Assembly (NCBI RefSeq): GCF_007827595.1
Contig: NZ_VISR01000032.1
Location: 1 to 64,000 of the forward strand
DNA length: 64,000 nt
Direction of reading: 5' to 3'
From: Streptomyces sp. BK340
GTDB lineage: Bacteria > Actinomycetota > Actinomycetes > Streptomycetales > Streptomycetaceae
This document shows positions 33,805 to 42,659 of the stretch, in pieces (the first letter of the stretch is position 1; each line of letters begins with the position of its first letter). Below the pieces are notes generated by a model that saw only the letters and a list, made by a program, of their open reading frames with translations, did no database searches and was not told where the DNA came from. Made by a program: the position numbers and the translations under genes.

Positions 33805-35340
33805 ATGCACAACCCGGGCATTGCGACCCCGGAACGATTCCCCGCACAGGAGCGTTTCGCGGACGGAGCGCAGTTCATCGCGGGTCGTCTGACGAAGGGC
33901 ACCTCGGGCCGTACCCACGCCGTGGTCGACCCGGCCACCGGCGAGGAGGTGTACACCTACGAGCTGGCCGGCACCGACGACGTCGACGCCGCCGTGGCCG
34001 CGGCGCGCGAGGCGTTCCCGGGCTGGGCCGCCACCACCCCGGGCGAGCGCTCGGACGCGCTGCACCGCTTCGCCGCCGTGCTCGCCGAACGTGCCGAGGA
34101 TTTCGCCCGTGCCGAGTCCCTGCAGTGCGGCAAGCCGCTGAAGCTGACCCGCGAGTTCGACGTACCGGGGACCATCGACAACACCGCGTTCTTCGCGGGC
34201 GCCGCCCGGCATCTGCAGGGCCAGTCGGCCGGTGAGTACTCGGGCGACCACACGTCGTACATCCGGCGCGAGCCCATCGGTGTCGTCGGGTCGATCGCGC
34301 CCTGGAACTACCCCCTCCAGATGGCCGCCTGGAAGATCCTGCCGGCGATCGCCGCGGGCAACACCATCGTGCTCAAGCCCGCCGAGCTGACCCCGCTGAC
34401 CTCGCTGATGTTCGCCCAGGCCGCCACCGACGCGGGCATCCCGGACGGTGTCATCAACATCGTCACGGGTGCCGGCAAGGAGGCGGGTGAGCACCTCGTC
34501 GGTCATCCCGACGTGGCGATGACCTCCTTCACCGGGTCCACCGCCGTCGGCAAGCGGGTCGCCGAGATCGCCACCGCCACCGTCAAGCGCCTCCACCTGG
34601 AGCTGGGCGGCAAGGCCCCCTTCGTGGTCTTCGACGACGCCGACCTGGAGGCCGCCGTCAACGGCGCGGTCGCCGGCTCGCTCATCAACACCGGGCAGGA
34701 CTGCACGGCCGCCACGCGCGCGTACGTGCAGCGACCGCTCTACGAGGCCTTCGTGGAGCAGACGGCCGCGCTGATGGAGACCGTACGGCTCGGGGACCCG
34801 TTCGCTCCCGGCACCGACCTCGGCCCCCTCATCTCGCACACCCAGCGTGACCGGGTCGCCGGCTTCGTGGACCGGGCGCGTGCCTACGCGCGCGTGGTGG
34901 CCGGGGGCGAGGTGCCGCAGGGCGACCTCGAGGACGGCGCCTACTATCGGCCCACCCTCGTCGCCGACGCGGCCCAGGACAGCGAGATCGTCCAGTCCGA
35001 GATCTTCGGTCCGGTATTGGTCGTTCTGCCGTTCGACAGTGATGATGAGGGCATCCGGCTGGCCAACGACACCCCGTACGGCCTCGCCGCCTCCGCCTGG
35101 ACCAGCAATGTCTACCGGGCCAACCGCGCCACCCGCGAGATCAAGGCGGGCTGTGTGTGGATCAACGACCACATTCCGATCATCAGTGAGATGCCGCACG
35201 GCGGCTACAAGGCGTCCGGCTTCGGCAAGGACATGTCGGCGTACTCGTTCGAGGAGTACACGCAGGTCAAGCACGTAATGTTCGACAATACGGCGGTGGC
35301 GCGGAAGGACTGGCACCGCACGATCTTCGGGGACCGATAG
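33805..35340 (+). CDS. Gamma-aminobutyraldehyde dehydrogenase (cluster B)
   Basis: 511-residue aldehyde dehydrogenase from ATG 33805 after GGAGGAGAG. Catalytic Cys lies in NTGQDCTAATR, the base Glu in LELGGKAPFVVFDD, and the NAD loop in APWNYPLQMAAWKILPAIAAGN. It resembles the cluster A enzyme and the PuuC/PatD-type group that oxidises 4-aminobutanal to GABA. First gene of an apparent operon with potD, potABC and an FAD oxidoreductase. The N-terminal extra of about 30 residues is unlike the paralogue. Confidence 0.9.
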   Translation: MHNPGIATPERFPAQERFADGAQFIAGRLTKGTSGRTHAVVDPATGEEVYTYELAGTDDVDAAVAAAREAFPGWAATTPGERSDALHRFAAVLAERAEDFARAESLQCGKPLKLTREFDVPGTIDNTAFFAGAARHLQGQSAGEYSGDHTSYIRREPIGVVGSIAPWNYPLQMAAWKILPAIAAGNTIVLKPAELTPLTSLMFAQAATDAGIPDGVINIVTGAGKEAGEHLVGHPDVAMTSFTGSTAVGKRVAEIATATVKRLHLELGGKAPFVVFDDADLEAAVNGAVAGSLINTGQDCTAATRAYVQRPLYEAFVEQTAALMETVRLGDPFAPGTDLGPLISHTQRDRVAGFVDRARAYARVVAGGEVPQGDLEDGAYYRPTLVADAAQDSEIVQSEIFGPVLVVLPFDSDDEGIRLANDTPYGLAASAWTSNVYRANRATREIKAGCVWINDHIPIISEMPHGGYKASGFGKDMSAYSFEEYTQVKHVMFDNTAVARKDWHRTIFGDR

Positions 35341-35392
35341 TCATACCTCCGGCCGCTCGGCGCGGCCGGCTTCCCGAAAGGGCATCTAGCGC

Positions 35393-36628
35393 ATGAGGCA
35401 GTACGAGCCCGACCGCCCTACCCCGGTCGAATTGGCCGCCATCCGGCGCAGCCTCCGCTCCGGACGGGCCGCCCTGGCCCGCCGGTCGTTCCTGGGCGGC
35501 GCGCTCGCGGTGGGCGGCGTCGGGGCGCTGAGCGCCTGCGGCATCCCCGCGGCCGGCAAGTCCCAGGGCGGGGTCTCCGCCGACGACCACTCGGACCAGG
35601 AGAAGATCGTCAACTTCTCCAACTGGCCCGAGTACATCGACGTGGACGACAGCGGGAAGACCCACCCCACGCTGGACGAGTTCCGCAAGCGGACCGGCAT
35701 CGCGGTCAAGTACACCGAGGACATCAACGACAACGACGAGTTCTTCGGCAAGATCCAGCCGCAGCTCGCCGCCGGCCAGGACACCGGCCGTGACCTGATC
35801 GTCCTCACCGACTGGCTGGCCGCCCGCATGATCCGGCTCGGCTACGTCCAGAAACTGGACACGGCCAACCTGCCGCACGCCTTCGCCAACCTGTCGGACC
35901 AGTTCCGCAGCCCCGACTGGGACCCGGGCCGTGCCTACTCGTACCCCTGGCAGGGCATCTCGACCGTCGTCGCCTTCAACAAGAAGGCCCTCAACGGTGT
36001 CGAGGTGAAGTCGGTCTCCGACCTGCTGGACAACCCCGCGCTCAAGGGCCGGGTCGGTCTGCTGACGGAGATGCGGGACACCGTCGGCATGACCATGCTC
36101 GACATGGGCATCGACCCGGCGAAGTTCACCGACGACGACTACGACGCGGTGATCGCCCGCCTCCAGAAGGCCGTCGACAAGGGGCAGATCCGCCGGTTCA
36201 CCGGCAACGACTACACCTCGGACCTCAGCAAGGGCGACCTGGCCGCCTGTGTCGCCTGGGGTGGCGACGTCGTGCAGCTCCAGGCCGACAACCCGGACGT
36301 CGCCTACGTCATCCCGGACAGCGGCTACATGACGTCGACCGACAACATGCTGATCCCGAACAAGGCGCGCCACAAGACGAACGCCGAGCGGCTCATCGAC
36401 TTCTACTACGAGCCCCAGCCGGCCGCGGAACTCTCCGCCTACGTCAACTACGTCAGTCCGGTCGCGGACGTGCAGCCTTACCTTGCCAAGATCGACAAGT
36501 CGGCGGCGAGCAATCCGCTGATCGTTCCCGACAAAGCCATGCAGGCCAAGTCCCATGCCTTCCGCGCCCTGAGCTCGAAGGAAGAGACGGCCTACCAGCA
36601 GAAGTTCGCGAAGCTCACAGGGGCGTGA
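35393..36628 (+). CDS. potD: PotD-like polyamine-binding lipoprotein (cluster B)
   Basis: 411 residues. The N-terminus has a twin-arginine type signal (ALARRSFLGGALAVGG) and lipobox LSAC. Diagnostic blocks are IVNFSNWPEYIDVDD, VKYTEDINDNDEFFGKI, GRDLIVLTDWLAARMI and GDVVQLQADNPDV. Captures putrescine or spermidine for the PotABC importer that follows directly. It is a paralogue of the binding protein at 15842. The intergenic 35341-35392 holds no promoter of note, supporting one operon. Confidence 0.92.
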   Translation: MRQYEPDRPTPVELAAIRRSLRSGRAALARRSFLGGALAVGGVGALSACGIPAAGKSQGGVSADDHSDQEKIVNFSNWPEYIDVDDSGKTHPTLDEFRKRTGIAVKYTEDINDNDEFFGKIQPQLAAGQDTGRDLIVLTDWLAARMIRLGYVQKLDTANLPHAFANLSDQFRSPDWDPGRAYSYPWQGISTVVAFNKKALNGVEVKSVSDLLDNPALKGRVGLLTEMRDTVGMTMLDMGIDPAKFTDDDYDAVIARLQKAVDKGQIRRFTGNDYTSDLSKGDLAACVAWGGDVVQLQADNPDVAYVIPDSGYMTSTDNMLIPNKARHKTNAERLIDFYYEPQPAAELSAYVNYVSPVADVQPYLAKIDKSAASNPLIVPDKAMQAKSHAFRALSSKEETAYQQKFAKLTGA

Positions 36629-36635
36629 CGACACC

Positions 36636-37790
<1,155 letters not shown>

Positions 37791-37792
37791 AC

Positions 37793-38722
37793 ATGTCGAC
37801 GCTCACCGAGGCACCCCCGCCTCTCGCTCCCGCCGAGACGGCGAAGCAGGCCCCGCGCAAGCGCGGCCGGTTCACGCCGTACTGGCTGCTGCTCCCCGGC
37901 ATCCTGTGGCTGGTCGTCTTCTTCGCGCTGCCGATGATCTACCAGGCCTCCACGTCCGTGCAGACGGGCTCCCTGGAGGAGGGCTACAAGGTCACCTGGC
38001 ACGTCGCGACCTACTGGGACGCCCTGGCCGAGTACTGGCCGCAGTTCCTGCGGTCCGTGTCCTACGCGGCCGCGGCGACCGTGCTGTGTCTGCTGCTCGG
38101 CTACCCGCTGGCGTATCTGATCGCCTTCCGCGCGGGCCGCTGGCGCAACCTGATCATGATCCTGGTGATCGCGCCGTTCTTCACCAGCTTCCTGATCCGG
38201 ACCCTGGCCTGGAAGACGATCCTCGCGGACAACGGCCCGGTCGTGCACACCCTGAACTCGCTGCACATCCTGGACCTCACCAACTTCCTCGGCTGGACGG
38301 CCGGCGACCGCGTCCTCGCCACACCACTCGCGGTGGTGTGCGGTCTGACGTACAACTTCCTGCCGTTCATGATCCTTCCGCTCTACACCTCGCTGGAGCG
38401 GATCGACGGGCGGCTGCACGAGGCGGCCGGCGACCTGTACGCCAAGCCGTGGACCACCTTCCGCAAGGTGACCTTCCCGCTGTCGATGCCGGGCGTGGTC
38501 TCCGGCACGCTGCTGACCTTCATCCCGGCGGCCGGCGACTACGTCAACGCCGAACTCCTCGGCTCGACCGACACCCGCATGATCGGCAACGTCATCCAGA
38601 CGCAGTTCCTGCGCATCCTGGACTATCCGACGGCGGCCGCCCTGTCCTTCATCCTCATGGCCGCGATCCTGCTCATGGTCACGGTCTACATCCGCCGGTC
38701 CGGGACGGAGGATCTGGTCTAA
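37793..38722 (+). CDS. potB: Polyamine ABC transporter permease PotB
   Basis: 309 residues, six membrane helices. The first 25 residues are Pro/Arg rich and cytoplasmic, and the first helix is WLLLPGILWLVVFFALP. The EAA loop reads LHEAAGDLYAKPWTTFRKVTFPLSMPG. The conserved AGDYVNAELLG block is characteristic of PotB. Forms the membrane channel together with PotC; the next gene starts immediately at 38723. Confidence 0.93.
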   Translation: MSTLTEAPPPLAPAETAKQAPRKRGRFTPYWLLLPGILWLVVFFALPMIYQASTSVQTGSLEEGYKVTWHVATYWDALAEYWPQFLRSVSYAAAATVLCLLLGYPLAYLIAFRAGRWRNLIMILVIAPFFTSFLIRTLAWKTILADNGPVVHTLNSLHILDLTNFLGWTAGDRVLATPLAVVCGLTYNFLPFMILPLYTSLERIDGRLHEAAGDLYAKPWTTFRKVTFPLSMPGVVSGTLLTFIPAAGDYVNAELLGSTDTRMIGNVIQTQFLRILDYPTAAALSFILMAAILLMVTVYIRRSGTEDLV

Positions 38723-39520
38723 ATGCCCTTCGTCACCTGGCTCAAGCGCCATCTCGTCGTCATCGCGGGACTGCTGACGCTCTCCTATCTGCTGCTGCCG
38801 AACATCATCGTGACGGTGTTCTCCTTCAACAAGCCGAAGGGGCGCTTCAACTACCAGTGGCAGCAGTTCTCCACGGACGCCTGGAAGGACCCGTGCGGCG
38901 TCGCCGACATGTGCGGCTCGCTGTCCATCAGCCTCCAGATCGCCGTCTGGGCGACCATCGGTGCCTCGGTCCTCGGCACGATGATCGCCTTCGCCCTGGT
39001 CCGCTACCGCTTCCGCGCCCGCGGCGCCGTCAACTCGCTGATCTTCCTGCCGATGGCGATGCCCGAGGTCGTCATGGCGGCCTCGCTGCTCACCCTGTTC
39101 CTCAACATGGGCGCCCAGCTCGGCTTCATGACGATCCTGATCGCGCACATCATGTTCTGCCTCAGCTTCGTCGTCACCGCGGTCAAGGCGCGCGTGATGT
39201 CGATGGACCCGCGTCTGGAGGAGGCCGCCCGGGACCTGTACGCCGGCCCGGCGCAGACCTTCCTGCGGGTCACCCTGCCGATCGCGGCACCCGGAATCGC
39301 CGCGGGCGCGCTGCTGTCCTTCGCGCTCTCCTTCGACGATTTCATCATCACCAATTTCAACGCGGGCTCGACCGTCACCTTCCCCATGTTCGTGTGGGGT
39401 TCGGCGCAGCGCGGAACCCCCGTTCAGATCAACGTCATCGGTACGGCCATGTTCCTGGTCGCCGTGCTGTTCGTCCTGGTCTCGATGCTCATCACCAACC
39501 GCCGTAAGCAAAAGGCGTAA
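38723..39520 (+). CDS. potC: Polyamine ABC transporter permease PotC
   Basis: 265 residues, six membrane helices, starting directly after the potB stop. The EAA loop is LEEAARDLYAGPAQTFLRVTLPIAAPG, and FALSFDDFIITNFNAGSTVTFP is the PotC signature. The first periplasmic loop (SFNKPKGRFNYQWQQFSTDAWKDPCG) carries two cysteines (PCGVADMCG) that may pair, a variable feature. Confidence 0.93.
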   Translation: MPFVTWLKRHLVVIAGLLTLSYLLLPNIIVTVFSFNKPKGRFNYQWQQFSTDAWKDPCGVADMCGSLSISLQIAVWATIGASVLGTMIAFALVRYRFRARGAVNSLIFLPMAMPEVVMAASLLTLFLNMGAQLGFMTILIAHIMFCLSFVVTAVKARVMSMDPRLEEAARDLYAGPAQTFLRVTLPIAAPGIAAGALLSFALSFDDFIITNFNAGSTVTFPMFVWGSAQRGTPVQINVIGTAMFLVAVLFVLVSMLITNRRKQKA

Positions 39521-39542
39521 CGCTCTGTAGGGAGTTGAAATC

Positions 39543-40973
39543 ATGGCCCCAAGCGCCATGAGTCGTGGTAAAGACAACTGGATCGCCTCTCTTTCCGAAG
39601 CCCAGCCGGTGCCGTACTGGCTGGAAGACCCCGGCAAGCCACCTGCCGAGCCCGCCCTCACCGGCACCGAGACCTGCGACCTGCTGGTCGTCGGCGGCGG
39701 CTACAGCGGACTGTGGACCGCGCTCAACGCCAAGGAGCGCGACCCGCAGCGCGAAGTGGTGCTGCTGGAAGGCCGCGAGGTGGGCTGGGCCGCCTCGGGC
39801 CGCAACGGCGGCTTCTGTGCCGCCTCCCTCACGCACGGCCTGCCCAATGGCCTTGCCCGCTGGCCGGACGAGATCGGCCGGCTGGAGGAGCTGGGCCGGC
39901 GCAACCTCGACGAGATCGAGGCGGCGGTCGCCCGGCACGGCATCGACTGCGACTTCGAGCGCACGGGTGAGATCGACGTGGCCACCGAGACCTACCAGGC
40001 CTGGGAGCTGCGCGACTGGCACCGGCAGCTGGAGGAGAAGGGCCTCGCCGACGGCATCGAGTTCCTCGACACGGACGCCGTGCGCGAGCAGGTGAACTCG
40101 CCCACCTTCGAGGCCGGCCTGTGGGACCGCCGGGGCGTGGCGATGCTGCACCCGGCCAAGCTGGTCTGGGGTCTGAAGGAGGCGTGCGTCAGGCTCGGGG
40201 TGCGCGTGTACGAGCACACGCCCGCCCTCTCCCTGAAGGCGTACGGCGCCGGTATGGCCGTACGCACGCCGTACGGCTCCGTCCGGGCCCGCCGGGTCGC
40301 GCTCGGCACGAACATCTTCCCGAGCCTGCTGCGGCGCGTGCGCTCGTACACCGTCCCGGTCTACGACTACGCGCTGATGACCGAGCCGCTGAGCGCGGAC
40401 CAGCTGGCCTCGATCGGCTGGAAGAACCGCCAGGGCCTCGGGGACTCGGCGAACCAGTTCCACTACTTCCGGCTGTCCGCCGACAACCGGATCCTGTGGG
40501 GCGGCTACGACGCGATCCACCACTACGGTGGCCGGGTGCGCGCCGAGTACGACGACCGCCCGGAGACGTACGCCAAGCTCGCGGGGCACTTCTTCTCCTG
40601 CTTCCCGCAGCTGGAGGGCGTCCGCTTCACGCACGCCTGGGGCGGCGCGATCGACACCTGCTCGCGCTTCTCGGCGTTCTTCGGCACGGCCCACCAGGGG
40701 AAGGTGGCATACGCGGCGGGCTACACCGGCCTCGGTGTCGGCGCCACCCGCTTCGGTGCCGACGTGATGCTGGACCTGCTGGACGGGGAGCGCACCGAGC
40801 GGACCGAGCTGGAGATGGTCCGCAGGAAGCCGCTGCCGTTCCCGCCGGAGCCCTTCGCCTGGACCGGTATCGCCCTGACGAAGTGGTCGCTGGCCCGCGC
40901 GGACGCGCACGGCGGCCGCCGCAACCTGTGGCTGCGGGCGATGGACCGGCTGGGGCTGGGCTTCGACAGCTGA
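39543..40973 (+). CDS. FAD-dependent oxidoreductase, PuuB-like amine oxidase
   Basis: 476 residues from ATG 39543; ATG 39558 is an alternative. The FAD-binding loop is CDLLVVGGGYSGLWTAL, followed by GREVGWAASGRNGGFC, and the C-terminal DAO domain contains AGYTGLGVGATRFG. It belongs to the glycine oxidase/gamma-glutamylputrescine oxidase (PuuB) group of deaminating flavoenzymes. Last gene of the cluster B polyamine operon, so it is expected to oxidise a polyamine or gamma-glutamyl polyamine to the aldehyde used by the dehydrogenase at 33805. No gamma-glutamylpolyamine synthetase is in the window. Confidence 0.88.
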   Translation: MAPSAMSRGKDNWIASLSEAQPVPYWLEDPGKPPAEPALTGTETCDLLVVGGGYSGLWTALNAKERDPQREVVLLEGREVGWAASGRNGGFCAASLTHGLPNGLARWPDEIGRLEELGRRNLDEIEAAVARHGIDCDFERTGEIDVATETYQAWELRDWHRQLEEKGLADGIEFLDTDAVREQVNSPTFEAGLWDRRGVAMLHPAKLVWGLKEACVRLGVRVYEHTPALSLKAYGAGMAVRTPYGSVRARRVALGTNIFPSLLRRVRSYTVPVYDYALMTEPLSADQLASIGWKNRQGLGDSANQFHYFRLSADNRILWGGYDAIHHYGGRVRAEYDDRPETYAKLAGHFFSCFPQLEGVRFTHAWGGAIDTCSRFSAFFGTAHQGKVAYAAGYTGLGVGATRFGADVMLDLLDGERTERTELEMVRRKPLPFPPEPFAWTGIALTKWSLARADAHGGRRNLWLRAMDRLGLGFDS

Positions 40974-40999
40974 GCCCTTTCCGGCGCTCCTTCATGAGC

Positions 41000-41028
41000 A
41001 AAGGCCCAGGTCACAGACCTGGGCCTTT
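41000..41028 (+). terminator. Rho-independent terminator of cluster B operon
   Basis: AAAGGCCCAGG pairs perfectly with CCTGGGCCTTT (41018-41028) around TCACAGA, with T residues at the 3' side. It lies 27 nt after the FAD oxidoreductase stop codon. Confidence 0.9.
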
Positions 41029-41170
41029 GTGCTGCTCCGCCTTTTACGCCCGATTTACTCCTCGGTCAAGTCCCGAATCCTCGGAGCATGACCCCGCCGG
41101 GCGGTTCCGGCCTACTGGACGTGCGCCGAGAAAGCGCCGAACCCCTTCCAGCAGGAGCAGGAGAGACATC

Positions 41171-41995
41171 ATGACTCGCGTCACCCGCACGAACGACGAT
41201 TTCCGTTCCAAGCGCCGTATGGGCCTCGCGGCGGCGATCGCCTCGGCCGCGGCCGTCGCCGGAGGTGCCGTCCTGCCCGTCGCGACCGCCACGGCGGCCC
41301 CGATGCCGCAGGCGCCGACGGTGAGCAAGGGTGTGCAGGAGCACGGCGGGCACAAGATCTACTGCTGGGACAAGCACCACAGGTCCCACTGGAAGAAGCA
41401 CCACAAGTTCTACTGCTGGGTCGACAACTACAAGTACTACTGGGACGACCACCACAACTGCTTCTTCGTGCTGGTCGACCATCACCGGTACTACCTCTGG
41501 GACTCCTACGACAACTTCCACTACTTCTGGCACCACCACCACGACCACCACTGGGACGTGCACGACCACGACCACTGGAAGAAGGAGCCCGCCAAGTCGG
41601 ACTGGGACAAGGCCGAGTCGCACAACAAGGACGAGCGGAAGGGCGAGACGAAGGACCGCAAGCAGGACACCGACAAGACCGACCCGGCGCAGCAGGACCA
41701 GGCGAAGCAGGACCAGCCGCAGCAGGACCAGCAGCCCCCTCAGGCCGAGCAGGACCAGGCTGCGCAGGACCAGCCGCAGCAGGACCAGCAGCCCGGCCGG
41801 ACCGAGCAGGACCAGGCGAAGCAGGACCAGGCTCCGGACGAGCAACCGCAGCAGGATCAGCAGCCGGGGCAGGCGCAGGAGGGCCGGGCGCAGCAGGACC
41901 AGACCCCGCAGGACCAGCCGCAGCAGGACCAGGCCCCGCAGGACCACCCGCAGCAGGACCCCGGTGCCGGTGACGTCGCCCCGGCCGGCGGGTGA
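41171..41995 (+). CDS. Secreted His/Tyr/Trp-rich protein with QDQP-type repeats
   Basis: 274 residues from ATG 41171 after CAGGAGGAGAGA-like sequence (AGCAGGAGCAGGAGAG). Signal peptide about 1-43 (RRMGLAAAIASAAAVAGG, cut after a TATA/AA run). Residues about 60-145 are extraordinarily rich in His, Tyr, Trp, Lys and Asp with three Cys (KIYCWDKHH, KFYCWVDNYKYYW, HHNCFFVLVDHHRYYLW, HYFWHHHHDHHWDVHDHDHW). Residues about 165-265 repeat QQDQ and QDQP units, rich in Gln, Asp and Pro. It may bind metal ions or form a cross-linked wall layer, but no family is recognised. No sortase or membrane anchor. Confidence 0.75.
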   Translation: MTRVTRTNDDFRSKRRMGLAAAIASAAAVAGGAVLPVATATAAPMPQAPTVSKGVQEHGGHKIYCWDKHHRSHWKKHHKFYCWVDNYKYYWDDHHNCFFVLVDHHRYYLWDSYDNFHYFWHHHHDHHWDVHDHDHWKKEPAKSDWDKAESHNKDERKGETKDRKQDTDKTDPAQQDQAKQDQPQQDQQPPQAEQDQAAQDQPQQDQQPGRTEQDQAKQDQAPDEQPQQDQQPGQAQEGRAQQDQTPQDQPQQDQAPQDHPQQDPGAGDVAPAGG

Positions 41996-42061
41996 TGCCC
42001 TGCTGAGAACGTGACCCAGGTCACTCGAAAGTGGAGCCGGAATCCGCGTAATGACCGCCGC

Positions 42062-42116
42062 AAGGCCTCCCTCTCTCTCGTGACGCGACCGCGTCCACGA
42101 GAGAGAGGGAGGCCTT
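42062..42116 (+). promoter_or_regulatory. Long perfect hairpin enclosing a Shine-Dalgarno
   Basis: Bases 42062-42082 and 42096-42116 form a perfect 21-bp inverted repeat (left arm opens AAGGCCTCCCTC, right arm ends GAGGGAGGCCTT). The 13-nt interior (ACGCGACCGCGTC) can extend pairing by 5 bp. The right arm contains GAGGGAGG, the only Shine-Dalgarno for ATG 42120, four bases beyond the stem. A -10-like TAATGA at 42049-42054 is just upstream, so the stem could begin near the transcript 5' end. It could equally act as a terminator of the gene at 41171, although no T-run follows. Confidence 0.7.
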
Positions 42117-42119
42117 CTC

Positions 42120-42572
42120 ATGACAGGGGCGAAGACGGCGGTCGACTGGCTGGTGTCCGTCGCACCGGACCCCGGGGCCTGCCGCTGGGAGTGGGAGCGC
42201 AATCCTCTCGGGATCGCGCTGCTGCCCGCGGGCAAGGCCTGGGACGTGCTGATCCTGCCGGGTGAACTCGGCGGTCCCACGCTCGATGTGCTCACCCGGG
42301 TGCTCGATCGGCCCGGGCCGGTTCTGGTCGACTTCGACGGCAACCGGGTCGGTTTCTTCGTGCCGCCGGGAACCGCGGCCCGCTGGCTGGGTACCGGCAT
42401 CCGTACCGCCGGAGCCGGCACCTGGATCGTCGTGCCGTACCCGGGCCGGGAGTCGCGGGGCGTGCGCTGGCTGGTGCCGCCGGACGGCTCCGGTCTGCTG
42501 ACCGACCCGGCGCTGCTGGAGCTGGTGATGCACGAGGCGGCGGCCGGGCTGGCCGGGAAGAAGGGGAGGTGA
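42120..42572 (+). CDS. Small conserved cytoplasmic protein of unknown function
   Basis: 150 residues, no signal peptide or membrane helix. It opens KTAVDWLVSVAPDPGACRWEW and has WDVLILPGELGGPTLDVL, VLVDFDGNRVGFFVPPGTAARW and IVVPYPGRESRGVRWLVPPDG. The FVPPGTAARW and WLVPPDGSG blocks faintly recall the N-terminal half of prim-pol type proteins seen in Streptomyces, but this is not enough to assign a function. Its Shine-Dalgarno lies in the long hairpin at 42062-42116. The chitinase gene follows 88 nt later but has its own promoter. Confidence 0.7.
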   Translation: MTGAKTAVDWLVSVAPDPGACRWEWERNPLGIALLPAGKAWDVLILPGELGGPTLDVLTRVLDRPGPVLVDFDGNRVGFFVPPGTAARWLGTGIRTAGAGTWIVVPYPGRESRGVRWLVPPDGSGLLTDPALLELVMHEAAAGLAGKKGR

Positions 42573-42585
42573 CGCCCCGGACACC

Positions 42586-42612
42586 TTGACAAGACGATTG
42601 GTCTGGACCAAG
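42586..42612 (+). promoter_or_regulatory. DasR-type operator (dre) and -35 of chitinase gene
   Basis: ATTGGTCTGGACCAAG (42597-42612) contains TGGTCTGGACCA, matching 11 of 12 bases of the dre core TGGTCTAGACCA bound by DasR, the GntR-type repressor of chitin and N-acetylglucosamine genes. TTGACA (42586-42591) just upstream is a consensus -35, so the operator lies between -35 and the expected -10. Confidence 0.8.
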
Positions 42613-42659
42613 TTGAGTGCGCTCCACCCCCTCCAACTCCCCCTTCGCCGGAGGCCCCT

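Noticed and set aside
40121..41170. Plus-strand frame continuing upstream of the His-rich secreted protein
   Set aside because: It is the shifted frame of the FAD oxidoreductase; a signal peptide and ribosome site at 41171 mark the real start.
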